The notes beneath the pieces were generated by a model that did not search any database, was not told the DNA's origin, and saw nothing but the letters and a program-made list of their open reading frames with translations. The translations under genes were made by a program, and so were the position numbers. This document shows, piece after piece, positions 1 through 9,452 of a stretch of DNA of 64,000 nt (positions within the stretch are counted from its first letter, which is position 1; every line of letters begins with the position of its first letter). The stretch is from Polytrichum commune (Eukaryota; Streptophyta; Polytrichopsida; Polytrichales; Polytrichaceae), in the NCBI GenBank assembly GCA_950295325.1, contig OX485805.1:48198758-48262757 (forward strand), read 5' to 3'.

Positions 1-205
1 AATTTCAATTGGGGATCTTAATGTGGGTATTAGTGGTGGTTTACTGTCACTTACAACTGATTGTCAGTTGTTTACTTGTATTTGGTGTACTGTGTTGTGT
101 TGTTGGTGGGACTTGAGAAAGTGCCCTTTCTATATGTAGGGAAGTTTCGAATGCTGCTTCATGGTCCAAAGACTGGCTCTCTGACTTAAGAAAACTCTGC
201 AATCG
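1..205 (+). pseudogene. 3'-terminal segment of a gene X paralogue
   Basis: This stretch aligns by eye, with many substitutions and small gaps, to about 31977-32200, which lies downstream of the gene X stop codon. Shared landmarks in the same order are AATTGGGGATCTT, GGTTTACTGTCA / GGCTTACTGTCA, GGGAAGTTTCG / GGGGAGTTTCG, AATGCTGCTTCA / AATGCTTCACCA and CTGGCT. It is therefore the 3' untranslated tail of another copy of gene X whose body lies left of the window. No open frame is evident. Homology ends close to 205, just before the ICMT-like fragment begins on the opposite strand. Whether the off-window copy is functional cannot be told. Confidence 0.6.
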
Positions 206-214
206 AACAACATC

Positions 215-456
215 CTAATAAACCCAAGACAGAAACTTGTGCCTGGATTCCTTGTAAGTGAGAAGCGTTCGATTTGCTTGCTCCACTTGAGTTCTTTGTT
301 CACAGAAAGCTAAGCAAGCATACCTGATGCTCCAGTATAATGACAAGCACAAGCCTGGAAACAATAGCATTTCACTTTGTGTGAATTGGATGGCAAATCC
401 GTTGATATGGCCTCAACATAACAATGTGTAACAAGTCATCAGAGTGTTTCCCTACA
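215..456 (-). pseudogene. Broken 3' fragment of an ICMT-like methyltransferase gene
   Basis: Read on the minus strand this matches the last third of the intact ICMT-like gene (about 1907-2195), down to the shared terminal codons and TAG stop. A deletion and frameshift sit where the intact gene encodes the stretch after DRLVTP. Two codons are lost before the conserved TYR-TRP pair (YWS), and about twenty codons, covering most of the EEKLMEENFGELYTSY segment, are missing. The first half of the RHPIY motif is out of frame. It cannot encode a working enzyme. On the minus strand homology starts right after CTGTAG, which resembles a splice acceptor, so the parent copy may have had an intron that the intact gene lacks here. 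Confidence 0.75.
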
Positions 457-1100
457 GATATATTCTTACTGTAAAGATTTATGGTCACCACTTTTGATCA
501 TGGTTGTAGCCATGTTTGTGAAGACCTGATTCCTAATCAATAAAGTAATCCTCAAAACCAAATAAAATCAGGCAGCCTGTTGCAATTTTTTGTAACCTTG
601 GATATCTGATCTTTCGTGGAAGAAGTGAGACATGTGCCTCTCTTCACAACCATGTCATGTGGGTATTATTTGGTTTGTTTTTCATATTCTCCAATCTCTA
701 CCAATTTATACAACAAAACTTGGGCTGCAATAGCAAATCTACACTGAAGCATTAGCAAAAATCGGATTGAAATCAAACCTCACTTGATGTAGTTATGCAG
801 CATAAGTGCATATTTGTTTGATTCCTTAATTGGACACATAGGTCCTCCCAATTGTCTTCACTATCGAGTGTGGAGTAGTTTAATAGATCTAAAGATGTAG
901 TCTATCATCTTCTAAACATGTGTAAGACAATTGTGTTCATTCTTCGATCCTCACCTAACCGCACACCAATCAAATATAAAGGTTTGATTAAGAAAGGTAA
1001 CCGAATAACAGTCATATACCTTTAGAGAATGGGTGCCATGCACCAGAGAAGCAGAGAACAGACTGCAAAGGACATACATAGAAGACTGTTCATAGAGGAC
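457..1100. other. Non-coding spacer between paralogous fragments
   Basis: AT-rich sequence with only short chance open frames. If the fragment at 215-456 ended in a true splice acceptor, this would be intron of the lost gene. I see no repeat or recognisable domain. Confidence 0.4.
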
Positions 1101-1104
1101 TCTA

Positions 1105-1896
1105 ATCACAGTGACTTTCACTCCTGCTGAGAAAACGCATTTGCTTAGATCGTCTGGGATCTTTTGCATTATCTACTTCAACTGGGCTCTTTGGGAGCAG
1201 TGAGGTGTGACTCTTCTCATGTAGCCTCTACAACATTAATGAACACACTGATTCTTTGCCATCGACAGCAAGCAGGACAAACTGTGAGATTGTTGCAATT
1301 TCACAGGTGAAGATTAGTGTTAATCTGGTATCATCTTTATTTTGTCTTGTTTTTAATACCAATTGGGTATCTATAATGAGGATTTCACATTTTTTGTTAC
1401 CAGTAGGGTATGGACATGTGATGGTATTTTTGTTTCAGTACCATGCAAGAACCTTCACACCTAGGTAAAATTGCCTTAGTATTAGTATGATTTATAATGG
1501 TACTGACCCAAATAATAGCTCAGGTAAACAAGGATTCTCTCATCTTGACATACCCACCAAATATCTATATTTGACTGGTATTACAATTCTGATGCTCATG
1601 GGTAGGTTCTTAGATACCATTATTGATGCTGATTATTGATACAATGCATTCACCTATATTCTAGACCAACACTGGTGCAGACAGTCTCCGGGAACCAGGA
1701 ACATCCAGAAGGTCCCTTTTTCTCACTTCACAAGAATTATGAGCTCCTGGACTGTGAAGCTGTGATCCTTCGACCATGTCAGACCCTAGAGGTGCCATCT
1801 CTTGCGCCCAGAAGTGAAAGTGGGTTCAAGGCATTTGCAAATGGGGCAGCAACATCTTTGAATAAAGAGAACTCTCCCAATCACACCTCCAATTGA
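1105..1896 (+). pseudogene. Diverged copy of the 5' region of gene X
   Basis: Two blocks here match the 5' region of the gene X copy near 26 kb, in the same order and strand. Block one (about 1105-1260) matches about 26150-26340, sharing ATTATCTAC, TTCAACTG and GAGGTGTG(A/C)CTCTTCT. Block two (about 1675-1880) matches about 26400-26580, sharing GAAGCTGTGATCCTT, GACCATG and CTAGAGGTGCCATCTCTTGCG. In one frame block two reads EVPSLAPRSESGFKAFANG, against EVPSLAFRTESVFNVSANA at 26 kb, so the similarity holds at protein level. Sequence between the blocks does not match and may be intron or insertion. No ATG opens the frame. It ends beside the 3' end of the intact ICMT-like gene, tail to tail. Confidence 0.55.
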
Positions 1897-1906
1897 ATAA
1901 ACAAAT

Positions 1907-3594
1907 CTAATAAACCCAGGGCAGGAATTTATGCCTGGTTTTCTCCTTGTAAGAAGTGTACAATTCTCCAAAGTTCTCTTCCATCAATTTCTCTTCTACT
2001 CTAGTTCGCTGTTCATAGTAGGCTAAGCAGGCGGACATGATGAATAGCAGGCTCCAGTATGAGCGTAACGACAAGCAAAAGCCTGCAAACAAGAGCATGT
2101 AGCTTGTGTAAATGGGATGGCGGACCCATCTGTATGGCCCAAACATAACAACCGCCATTGGTGTAACGAGTCGGTCGGAGTATTTCCCTAGAAAGTAAAT
2201 GGCATTCCAGTGCGTTACAATTGCAAGGCTGAGGACGGCCGCTGCCAATTTGGTCTTCCATTGCCAGTTCCATACATATGTCAAGAATGGGCCCTCATAA
2301 GCTGCTGCCCAGTGGCCTGCAACAATGGCAGCTACAAATGCAACTTGAGTGGGCAAAGATGGGGAGCTCTTCCACTTGTTCTCCTCCGTCGGAGTGCTCA
2401 GGGTGCCGTAGAGACGATACCTGACAATGGAACTTATGGAGAAGAAAAAGAAGTAGAGAAAATACAAAAGAATTGGCCACCCGTCCACAAACCTGTGGAA
2501 ATGGCCGAGTGGCACAAGGATCAGCCACACTAAAGAACCGGCCAGAATTAGGAACTGCTCACTCGTCCTAGCTCCAGACTTGGCTTGCTTCCATGCTGTG
2601 ATGCATGTCCATATCCCCAACGCAACTGCAACTGGCCATGGCCAAACCACCAGAAACCAGCTCCCATACATCCACATATCTGGATTCAATACGCTTACTT
2701 TGGCTACTGTGGAGATAACTGCCCAGGAAACCGCTACAATCGTCACCCATTTGGCAGCCTTCAGAGGAGTAATTTGGGTGAGGTCCGGGAGATTGAACTC
2801 CCCCACGAATGGGATTTCAATACTTTTCACACTCTCATTGTCACTACTGCTCTGGTCCTGACCTAATTTACAGACAACCTCCCTGCATTTCCTGTGTTGA
2901 TCTCGTTCGTAAATCCTTGACCACATGCCATGGTTGGGAGTGGCAAGTGACTCTGGCCTCCGAAACCCTTGAGATGTAAGAGAAGCTCCGGCCATTGATC
3001 TCCTGCTCCTGCCAGGCTACCAAATGTTAGTATATTCTTCCACCTTCAACACCCAACATCCACAAATACCACAAAGCTCACTCAACGAATGCATGAACTC
3101 GATTAACCTCCTCCAACATTCCCCTGTTACCACAATAATTGAACATTTCCACTTGCACAAACACCACAAAGCTCACTCAACGAATGCATGAACTCGATTA
3201 ACCTCCTCCAACATTCCCCTGTTACCACAATAATTGAACATTTCCACTTTCACAAACACCACAAAGCTCACATCAACGAATGCAGCACAAAATCAATTAA
3301 CCTCCTCCAACACTCCCTTGTTACCACAAGAATTGAACATTTCCAATTGCACACACACCACAAAAGCTCACATCAACGAGCGCATAAACTCGAGCAACAT
3401 CCTCCGACACTTCCCCTGCTCCCAAAATGATTGAGCAGTTCCTCTCGCACATAATTCTAAATTCCAAATTCCAAATGCGGAGCTTACTTCAATGAAGGGC
3501 AGGAGCTTCGGTGCCGTTGAAGGTGGTGGTGCACGGAATTAGAAAATTGATGCACTGCGGCCACTGCCGGCTTCAGCAGCACTGCATTCGCCAT
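1907..3594 (-). CDS. ICMT/PEMT-family integral membrane methyltransferase, probably plastid-targeted
   Basis: Two exons on the minus strand: exon 1 from ATG at 3594 to 3488, and exon 2 from 3008 to the TAG at 1907-1909. The 479-bp intron has a GTAAGC donor and a GGCAG acceptor, and joining keeps the frame, giving about 402 residues. The first ~40 residues start MANAVLLKPAVAAVHQ, are rich in Ser, His, Arg and Ala with few acids, and look like a plastid transit peptide. About six hydrophobic segments follow. The C-terminus carries the family signature GPYRWVRHPIY near residue 325-335, then an amphipathic EEKLMEENFGELY stretch near 375-385. In isoprenylcysteine carboxyl methyltransferases and related enzymes these regions bind S-adenosylmethionine and substrate at the membrane. 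The substrate cannot be deduced; plastid location is inference. A seven-codon upstream ORF (3677-3654) lies in the leader. The upstream in-frame extension lacks an ATG, so 3594 is the first usable start. Exon 2 is one unbroken 1.1-kb exon. Confidence 0.85.
3069..3436. repeat. Tandem repeat of 95-99 bp, almost four copies, inside the ICMT-like intron
   Basis: The motif CCACAAAGCTCA recurs at 3069, 3164 and 3259, and as CCACAAAAGCTCA at 3358, giving spacings of 95, 95 and 99 bp. The first two units are almost identical and the later two more diverged. The array fills most of the intron of the ICMT-like gene (3009-3487). It is CA-rich on the plus strand, so GT-rich in the transcript. Apparent frames through it are artefacts of the repeat. 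Confidence 0.85.
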
Positions 3595-3790
3595 GCTTTC
3601 GTTCTGGTGTGCCAATCCAAGAGCAGCATAGATTAAAGCTGGTAAATTAAAGCTCACATCGGCGCTGTGTTCGACATTCTTGGAAATTTGCGTAGACGAA
3701 ACCCTAAGTGATCGCAAGGGGGATATGGATTGGATGGGTCTAGGGTTTTGGGTGGACCCGGAAGGCACGCGATAAGTAAGGGCTCACTCC
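3595..3790 (-). promoter_or_regulatory. Leader and probable promoter-proximal region of the ICMT-like gene
   Basis: On the minus strand this upstream stretch contains AAAACCCTAGACCC and TTAGGGTTTCG, telobox-like motifs common in plant 5' leaders. It also holds a short upstream ORF starting at 3677 that ends before the main ATG. No clear TATA box was identified, so the transcription start is not assigned. Confidence 0.45.
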
Positions 3791-4849
3791 TCACACTATT
3801 ACTACACTAATTGTCCCATTTAGTACATGTGGTCTAATTCCCAATACACGCACTATTTCGCCAATTCTCGAAACTAGCAAGGGTTCCATTTTTTTTATCG
3901 AGTGATACTAAATTTGTAGATACATGTTTATTTACCATGCATTTCAAGAAAACCAGTGAGTGTTCTAAGGTGTTTGTAGAGTGCATAATTTGTTTTTGAT
4001 TGGTGCCACTCAATCCTAAGGTATCTCCTAACACCAAGGAATTAAAGAGAGCTTGCATTGAGAGATTATGGTACTTTCACACTTTGGGCTCCCGAAATCT
4101 ATATATTTTGGTGGCATTAATTTCCTTGTGGAAAGAAGTTTAGTGGAAATAACTTTCACAAATTTCCCACACACACTATTATTAGCCCACCCTCACTAAA
4201 TGAGATAATCAGTGTACTCTTAAGTTACTACTACTATCCCATGGAGAGAGAGAGAGAGAGAGAGAACGCATATGAGCACACCTCTCATTCATCCAACACA
4301 TAAGCCTTTAAATAGTATGCAACATGGAGGTCATTATTTTTGGTTGATTTGACACCGGAATTAGTTTTAAAGACCTCAAATTAGCGTACTTGAGGACATT
4401 TGAGATGAGTCGGCAACAAAACTATAGGGGTCTAGTTTTTATGTTAGATGTGGGATGGATGAGAGGTACACTTGTATATGATGATTCCTCTCCCTATCAC
4501 ATTACACTAACATTTTGATTTAGTGTAGTATTCAAATTGATACGTTGTATTGATTGAGCTCAGTGTGCAAGTGAATGTCCACAACACCTATTGAGTGGGA
4601 GGATGGGCTGGGGGAGGGGCAAAGGTAGGGTGAAAATGTTGATTATTGTTATAGAACTTGGGGATTGTGGTCTTTAACCAAAACAACCCTTGAATCAAGG
4701 TTGGAGACCTCAAAGTACTATAGTAAGCTCATATTAGGATGAACCACCAACCAACTTGTAAGTGAGCATGTCTTTACCACTACCCCCTCAGTGTGTGTTA
4801 TGTAATGATATCCTTAGAGTGCTCTCAATGATTTGTCGTGTAGTAGCAA
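3791..4849. other. Non-coding AT-rich region with a GA microsatellite
   Basis: No supported gene. A (GA)n run lies at about 4245-4265. The text after it (ATGAGCACACCTCTCATTCATCC, with TTGGTTGATTTGACACC further on) resembles sequence near 45.2 kb, so part of this is an old dispersed repeat. A related phrase, GATGAGAGGTACACTTGT, near 4455 recurs in similar form near 44.25 and 49.3 kb. Confidence 0.4.
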
Positions 4850-5043
4850 CACTAAATATGATATTTAGTGTCACTTACTAGTTGGATTTACATAGTGCTA
4901 TGTCTTTCTTATTATTGATGTTGTTAATGTTCTATAATGTCCAAACAACCAATTTAATATTTGTTCATAAAATATGGGATATATAAATAGGTATAGCATT
5001 GCGTAATTCCAAATAGTCTATACACTAAATATCATATTTAGTG
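4850..5043. mobile_element. MITE family A, copy 1
   Basis: This 194-bp element has long terminal inverted repeats. The left end reads CACTAAATATGATATTTAGTG and continues TCACTTACTAGTTGG; the right end is the inverse, with ATTCCAAATAGT and CATATTTAGTG. The interior contains TTCTATAATGTCCAAACAAC, which also occurs in copies at 28.1 and 35.7 kb. It has no coding capacity. The outer 22 bases are themselves palindromic. No clear target duplication was found. Confidence 0.75.
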
Positions 5044-5079
5044 AAGTTTTCCTTCCAACTTCCTTGGTTGCCACCTACA

Positions 5080-5658
5080 CTAAGGTTGGGTTTACACTAG
5101 ATAGGGTCCAAGACCAAAGAAACTCCATAATCGAGTGATCATGCTATTTGAGAGCTACAATTTGGACCTAAGGAGTTTACACTATGGTTCAGGGTCCAAG
5201 ATATGAAAGAACAAAGTGGCACTAATGTGGCATAATTCACCTACCAAATCTCAACAGTCCCTACTCAAAAAAATACTCCTAATTTGAGAAGTCAATCTTC
5301 AAGCTTGAGTCCAATCTCGAGGTCGATTGAAGGGTGTTTTGGACCCCCTAAGTTTCTTGGACATGGACCCTAATGTAACTCATTATATAATAATGTAATC
5401 TAGTAATCATAATATAATAATGTAATGTAATAAGAATAAGAATAATAAGAATATATCAACCTAATGTAATCATAGAGTTGGGATTTACAATATTTGGCTA
5501 GGAAGTGGTGCCCCATTAGTGCCACTTCATGTATTCGTACTTTGCAGTTGGACCCTAGCGTAAACTCTTGGGTCCAATTTTTTTGCTCTTTATTGATAGG
5601 TTCATTCGTTTTTTTTAAAGTTTCTTTGGTATTAGACCCTAGTGTAAACACACCTTAG
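5080..5658. mobile_element. Foldback MITE family B, copy 1
   Basis: Element of about 579 bp. The left end reads CTAAGGTTGGGTTTACACTAG then GGTCCAAGACCAAAGAAACT. The right end is its inverse, finishing CTAGTGTAAACACACCTTAG. Arms of at least 45 bp pair with a few mismatches. The interior is AT-rich with short simple repeats. There is no transposase, and no convincing target duplication was identified. A related element of almost equal size lies at 7408-7976. Confidence 0.65.
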
Positions 5659-6480
5659 ATTACTACTACTATTGATCACATTACATTAAATATATGGTTT
5701 AGTGTGGCATTCAAAGCGATGTGCCTTGTTGATTAGAGTGGCCTCAATGACTTGTCATGTAGCAACAAGTGTCCCATGTAAACTAAACATATAATTTAGT
5801 GTGGCATTGAAATTGGTGTGCCATGTTGATTATGGTGGTCTTTGCGACTTATCATGTACCATCACGTGTCATGTGGCACTCTCTCCAATTGCCACCCAAT
5901 GATTGACAACCAATCATTGTAGGTCTACCACATCAAGGTAGGCGGTCCAACCATGGGAACTTCCAACTCCCCATACAAGCTTGGCTGTAGGATCGAATTG
6001 AGAATCTCATCCAGTCAACAATTATGAATCGCATGAATTGTTAATTTGGGTTTTGTGATCATGGTTAAGATGCGAAAGCCATAAGATGTCAAAGTGAAGA
6101 TTTGTTTTTTCCTCTCTCTCTCTTCAAGAGCACATTGTCAACAACTATGAGAGGCCCACCTAAGTGCAACGAGAGAGGTTCCCTCCACAAAATCACCTCT
6201 TGGATCACCATAGACACTTGGAACTTATTGTCTGATTCGCTGTGTGTTGCCATCCATGAAGAAAGAAAAGGCGACTCCAATGTTGTCAATAGTGTGAAGT
6301 ATGGTGTTGCTTCATCTTCGAGAAGGTCTAAGTGCCATTTTTGGTAAGCAAGACCTTCAGACCATGGGACTTCGTTTCACATGCCCAAAAAGTTCCGGGC
6401 TAAGTATTTCCACAAAGTGACATCCTTTGTGCAATAGGTGCTTAGAAATGCTAGATTCTCTATGTCTTGTTATGTCAACA
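5659..6480. other. Non-coding region
   Basis: Contains several TTTAGTGTGGCATTCAAA-like phrases (about 5695 and 5790) that look like degenerate tandem or dispersed repeats, and a CT-rich tract near 6110-6125. I see no gene. Confidence 0.35.
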
Positions 6481-6492
6481 CTTTACATGCCA

Positions 6493-6839
6493 GATAGATA
6501 GATAGAAACTCCGGTCCGGCGTGAATAAAGTGTCCGTTCGTAATGTCAATGACCCGATGCCCACCGGACAAGGGGACATTGGGGCAATACTACTCTCCCC
6601 TTTCGAGGATGGGCACTATAGTGACACACTATACTAGTTCCTAGCTAGCCACTAGTGCCTTGAAGATACCGGACATGGTATCCCCCCAAAGGGCTTTGAG
6701 GTACCCATACAACAAGGTCCAAGGACCCTAGTTGGGTGGACTAAGGTGGTGAGCACCACGCCGGCATGGGGAATAGAACCCACAACCTCCTCATTGGAGG
6801 CCATGAGCCCTAACCACCAAGCCAAGGCCCGTGGTGCCT
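6493..6839 (-). mobile_element. tRNA-derived SINE with perfect 12-bp target duplication
   Basis: On the minus strand the 5' part contains TGGCTTGGTGGTTAGGGC, a tRNA-like A box. About 30 bases later comes GGTTGTGGGTTCTATTCC, a B box, so an internal RNA polymerase III promoter is present. The 3' end is a (TATC)n tail. The element is flanked by direct repeats CTTTACATGCCA at 6481-6492 and 6840-6851, which match perfectly. That is the signature of LINE-assisted insertion. Length is about 347 bp. The perfect duplication and intact boxes suggest a fairly recent insertion. The open frame running through it on the minus strand is not a gene. Confidence 0.88.
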
Positions 6840-7407
6840 CTTTACATGCCACATAGAATTCCAACCCTTAACCTGAGCTTGAAATATGTTTTTGGCTCGT
6901 CATTGTCAAATGTGAATCCCTTGCTTTTACTTGGCATTCGATAAACAACGAAAGTTCTCTCTTCATTTACCACTTCCGGTCGTGTGAAAAGGCCCTTGAT
7001 TTGATTTGAGTATTAAGAGACGGAAGGTGGGAATCCATAGCTATAGCCACCAAACCAAGGCAAGCCATGAACACCAATTGATTACAACACATCCATCCAA
7101 AGATGTGCCCCACTTCTCATCCAATACATCCAACATACTTATGACCATGTAGGGATCATAGCATATCCATGACCCGAATAATAACTCATTATCTAAATTT
7201 GTTTTTGGTCTTTACCCTTAATTTCAAAATGGCCCAAATATTTGTCATAATTTTTATTTAATTTTATGCCAATACGACGCACCACTTCTGATTGGAAGTT
7301 CTGAATTTGGTGTTGATATGGAGTTGGGAGAAATTTTAAATCATGATTTGATGGTGTGAAGCATGGTTGTTGATGTAGTGATTCACTTGCAACGGTGGAT
7401 TGAGCAA

Positions 7408-7976
7408 CTAAGGTTGAGAGCTTGTTTACACCATGGACCATGCAGTCGTCCCAAGACCTGTGAAATTTGTGATTGGATGTTGAACTCGTACTAGGACCAC
7501 TTTGGTTTACACCAAAGAAAAAAATGTCAGAGTGATCATGAAGTTCGAGATCCCCAAAAGACATATTTTAAGGCATGCATTATCTACTGACAAGGTCCAA
7601 TGGGTTTTGCAGTGGGAGAAGCAAAAAAGGTGTTTGGGTAGAAAAAGGCAAAGGCCCGTGGGAGAGAAAATCTATTATAAGAAAATTTTAATGAAAGTTT
7701 TGGGGAAGAGAAGATGAAGACAAAAGAAGACAAAAGAATGGTCAAACTTGGTTTTTCCTCAAAATTGTCCGTTTTGGACATATATTAAAAAAATCAACAT
7801 GTTCACTTTTGGTGCATGGCCATTCCTCCTGACCCACATTCGGTTTACACCTAGTGAGGGCCCAAAAGCTTTCTAAATTGTTCTTTTAAAAAAAAAATTG
7901 GACCATGAAGTCGGACATGAAAGATGGTTTTTTCCATGGTCTGACTTCATGGTCCATGGTGTAAACCGGCCCTAGG
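7408..7976. mobile_element. Foldback MITE family B, copy 2
   Basis: The left end reads CTAAGGTTGAG and continues GTTTACACCATGGACCATG. The right end is the inverse, CATGGTCCATGGTGTAAAC. The interior has a second hairpin (GGACCATGAAGTCGGACATG near 7900 against CATGGTCTGACTTCATGGTCC near 7935). Length (569 bp) and terminal GTTTACAC motif match the element at 5080-5658. A minus-strand open frame inside it (123 codons) shows no recognisable domain and I do not regard it as a gene. Confidence 0.55.
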
Positions 7977-9311
7977 AGGAGGGCATCTTCTTGGACAATG
8001 CATTTATGAGCTTTGCAATAGGTTTAAGCCCTCTACTAGTGTTTTGCTTTGTTCCCAACCTTCTAGGATCACCAAATGGACAAGATTGGAATGGCTCTTT
8101 TGCACAATTGGACTATTTAACACTAGTTTGTTGCATCAAAACGACTTTGAATTGGCATGTCGGGTCTTTTATTATTATTATTTCAAAACATCAGTTCTTT
8201 GGATTTTGAAGAATTTGCGATCAATTTTCTCATCCATGTTGTTGTTGTTGTTGTTACGTTTTTATAATTTTAGGTAGAGGAGGGGGGTGTATAGATTTAC
8301 ATCTTTGTAACTATCCAATATATTTCAGTAGAACTCATAGAAGGCAGGTGCTTTGGGAAGTGGATTGGTGTTTTGTTCAAGAAAATATTCATAGTAGGGT
8401 TGCTCAAAGTTTCAACCTTGCTTTTCCAACCCCCAACCACATGCATTGTTGTCCAAAGCTTATCAATAAGCATATATCTTCCCAAAATTGAAAGGTGGGT
8501 CATGGGAAACACTTGAATGACTTTTATTTTTATTTTTTAACTTCATTTTTTATTTTCTAAGAATTTCCTCAAACATAAGATTTCAAAATGGCGCATTGCC
8601 CACTTAAAGATCCCCCTGTGGCATTAAGGAGATAAAAATGTTTCCATTTTAATGTTACTTATATTGACTTTGAATATTATTTTCAAAAGCTATTTTCAAA
8701 ATTCAACCGATATTAAGTAAAACTGGACAAATCCAAGTCCAAAATCATAACATGCTAATTTTTAGCATGGGATCCTCTGATAGAGCTATGTATGGTAAGA
8801 TACTCTAATATAATATATGTAGAATTGATTATGACAAATATTATAGTAGTTGGTTTGATTATATTTTCTCTATTCAACAAATTTTTATATGGATTTAGCA
8901 TTTAGAAGATTTTTTTCTATTGTGTTTTGATAAAATCATTGTCATTCAAGTAATTGCTAAGGGCTTGCATATCCCCAATAAAATTTAAGTTTATCATAAG
9001 TGTATCGACAAATTTATCCATGGGATTGAAACAACCAAAAATACAAGATTTTGAAATTATGTTTAGAAATAAACATGTCATATTCACAAACGTAATTAGC
9101 CACACATAATGCATTCCATTGTTATTTGTGTGCTAATTATTAGTGTAACCCATATTTGTTATGACTTATTCAATGCCTCACATTCTCATAACTAGTGTGG
9201 GCCATACTAATGATTATAACCAACGTAGTTAACTAGCTTGGACATGCGTTGTCATGGTTGTTGCACATGTGCATATGAAGCAATATCTTGGATGAACCCA
9301 AACCCATACAT
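7977..9311. other. Non-coding AT-rich region
   Basis: No supported gene, RNA or element. It has a (GTT)n run near 8238-8253 and otherwise AT-rich single-copy-looking sequence. Confidence 0.4.
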
Positions 9312-9452
9312 CCATGCTCGTGCGTACTTGCCATATGCATGTATGCCCATGTTCATGTTCATGCCAAAGTTCATAACCCCCCCATGATCGTGCGTACTTG
9401 CCATATGCATGTATGCCCATGCCCATGTTCATGCCAAAGTTCATAACCCCCC
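9312..9452. repeat. Direct tandem duplication, 70-bp unit, two copies
   Basis: The block containing TGCGTACTTGCCATATGCAT recurs at exactly 70-bp spacing (9321 and 9391). The two copies differ by only a few bases, and each ends CATAACCCCCCCATGATCG. The surrounding sequence is rich in CATG. No coding role is apparent. Confidence 0.85.

Noticed and set aside
2210-2866. Open frames on the plus strand opposite the ICMT-like gene
   Set aside because: They are shadows of the long conserved minus-strand coding exon and have no domain of their own.
3188-3434. Two open frames rich in His and Thr
   Set aside because: They run through the 95-bp tandem repeat within the intron; their repetitive protein is an artefact of the repeat.
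6780-6850. A tRNA gene
   Set aside because: Only A- and B-box similarity is present; there is no cloverleaf or acceptor stem, and the flanking duplication and tail mark a SINE.
6652-6864. A 70-codon minus-strand frame
   Set aside because: It is translation of the tRNA-derived SINE and includes its A and B boxes.
7193-7564. A 123-codon minus-strand frame
   Set aside because: It overlaps a foldback MITE end and shows no domain or splice context.
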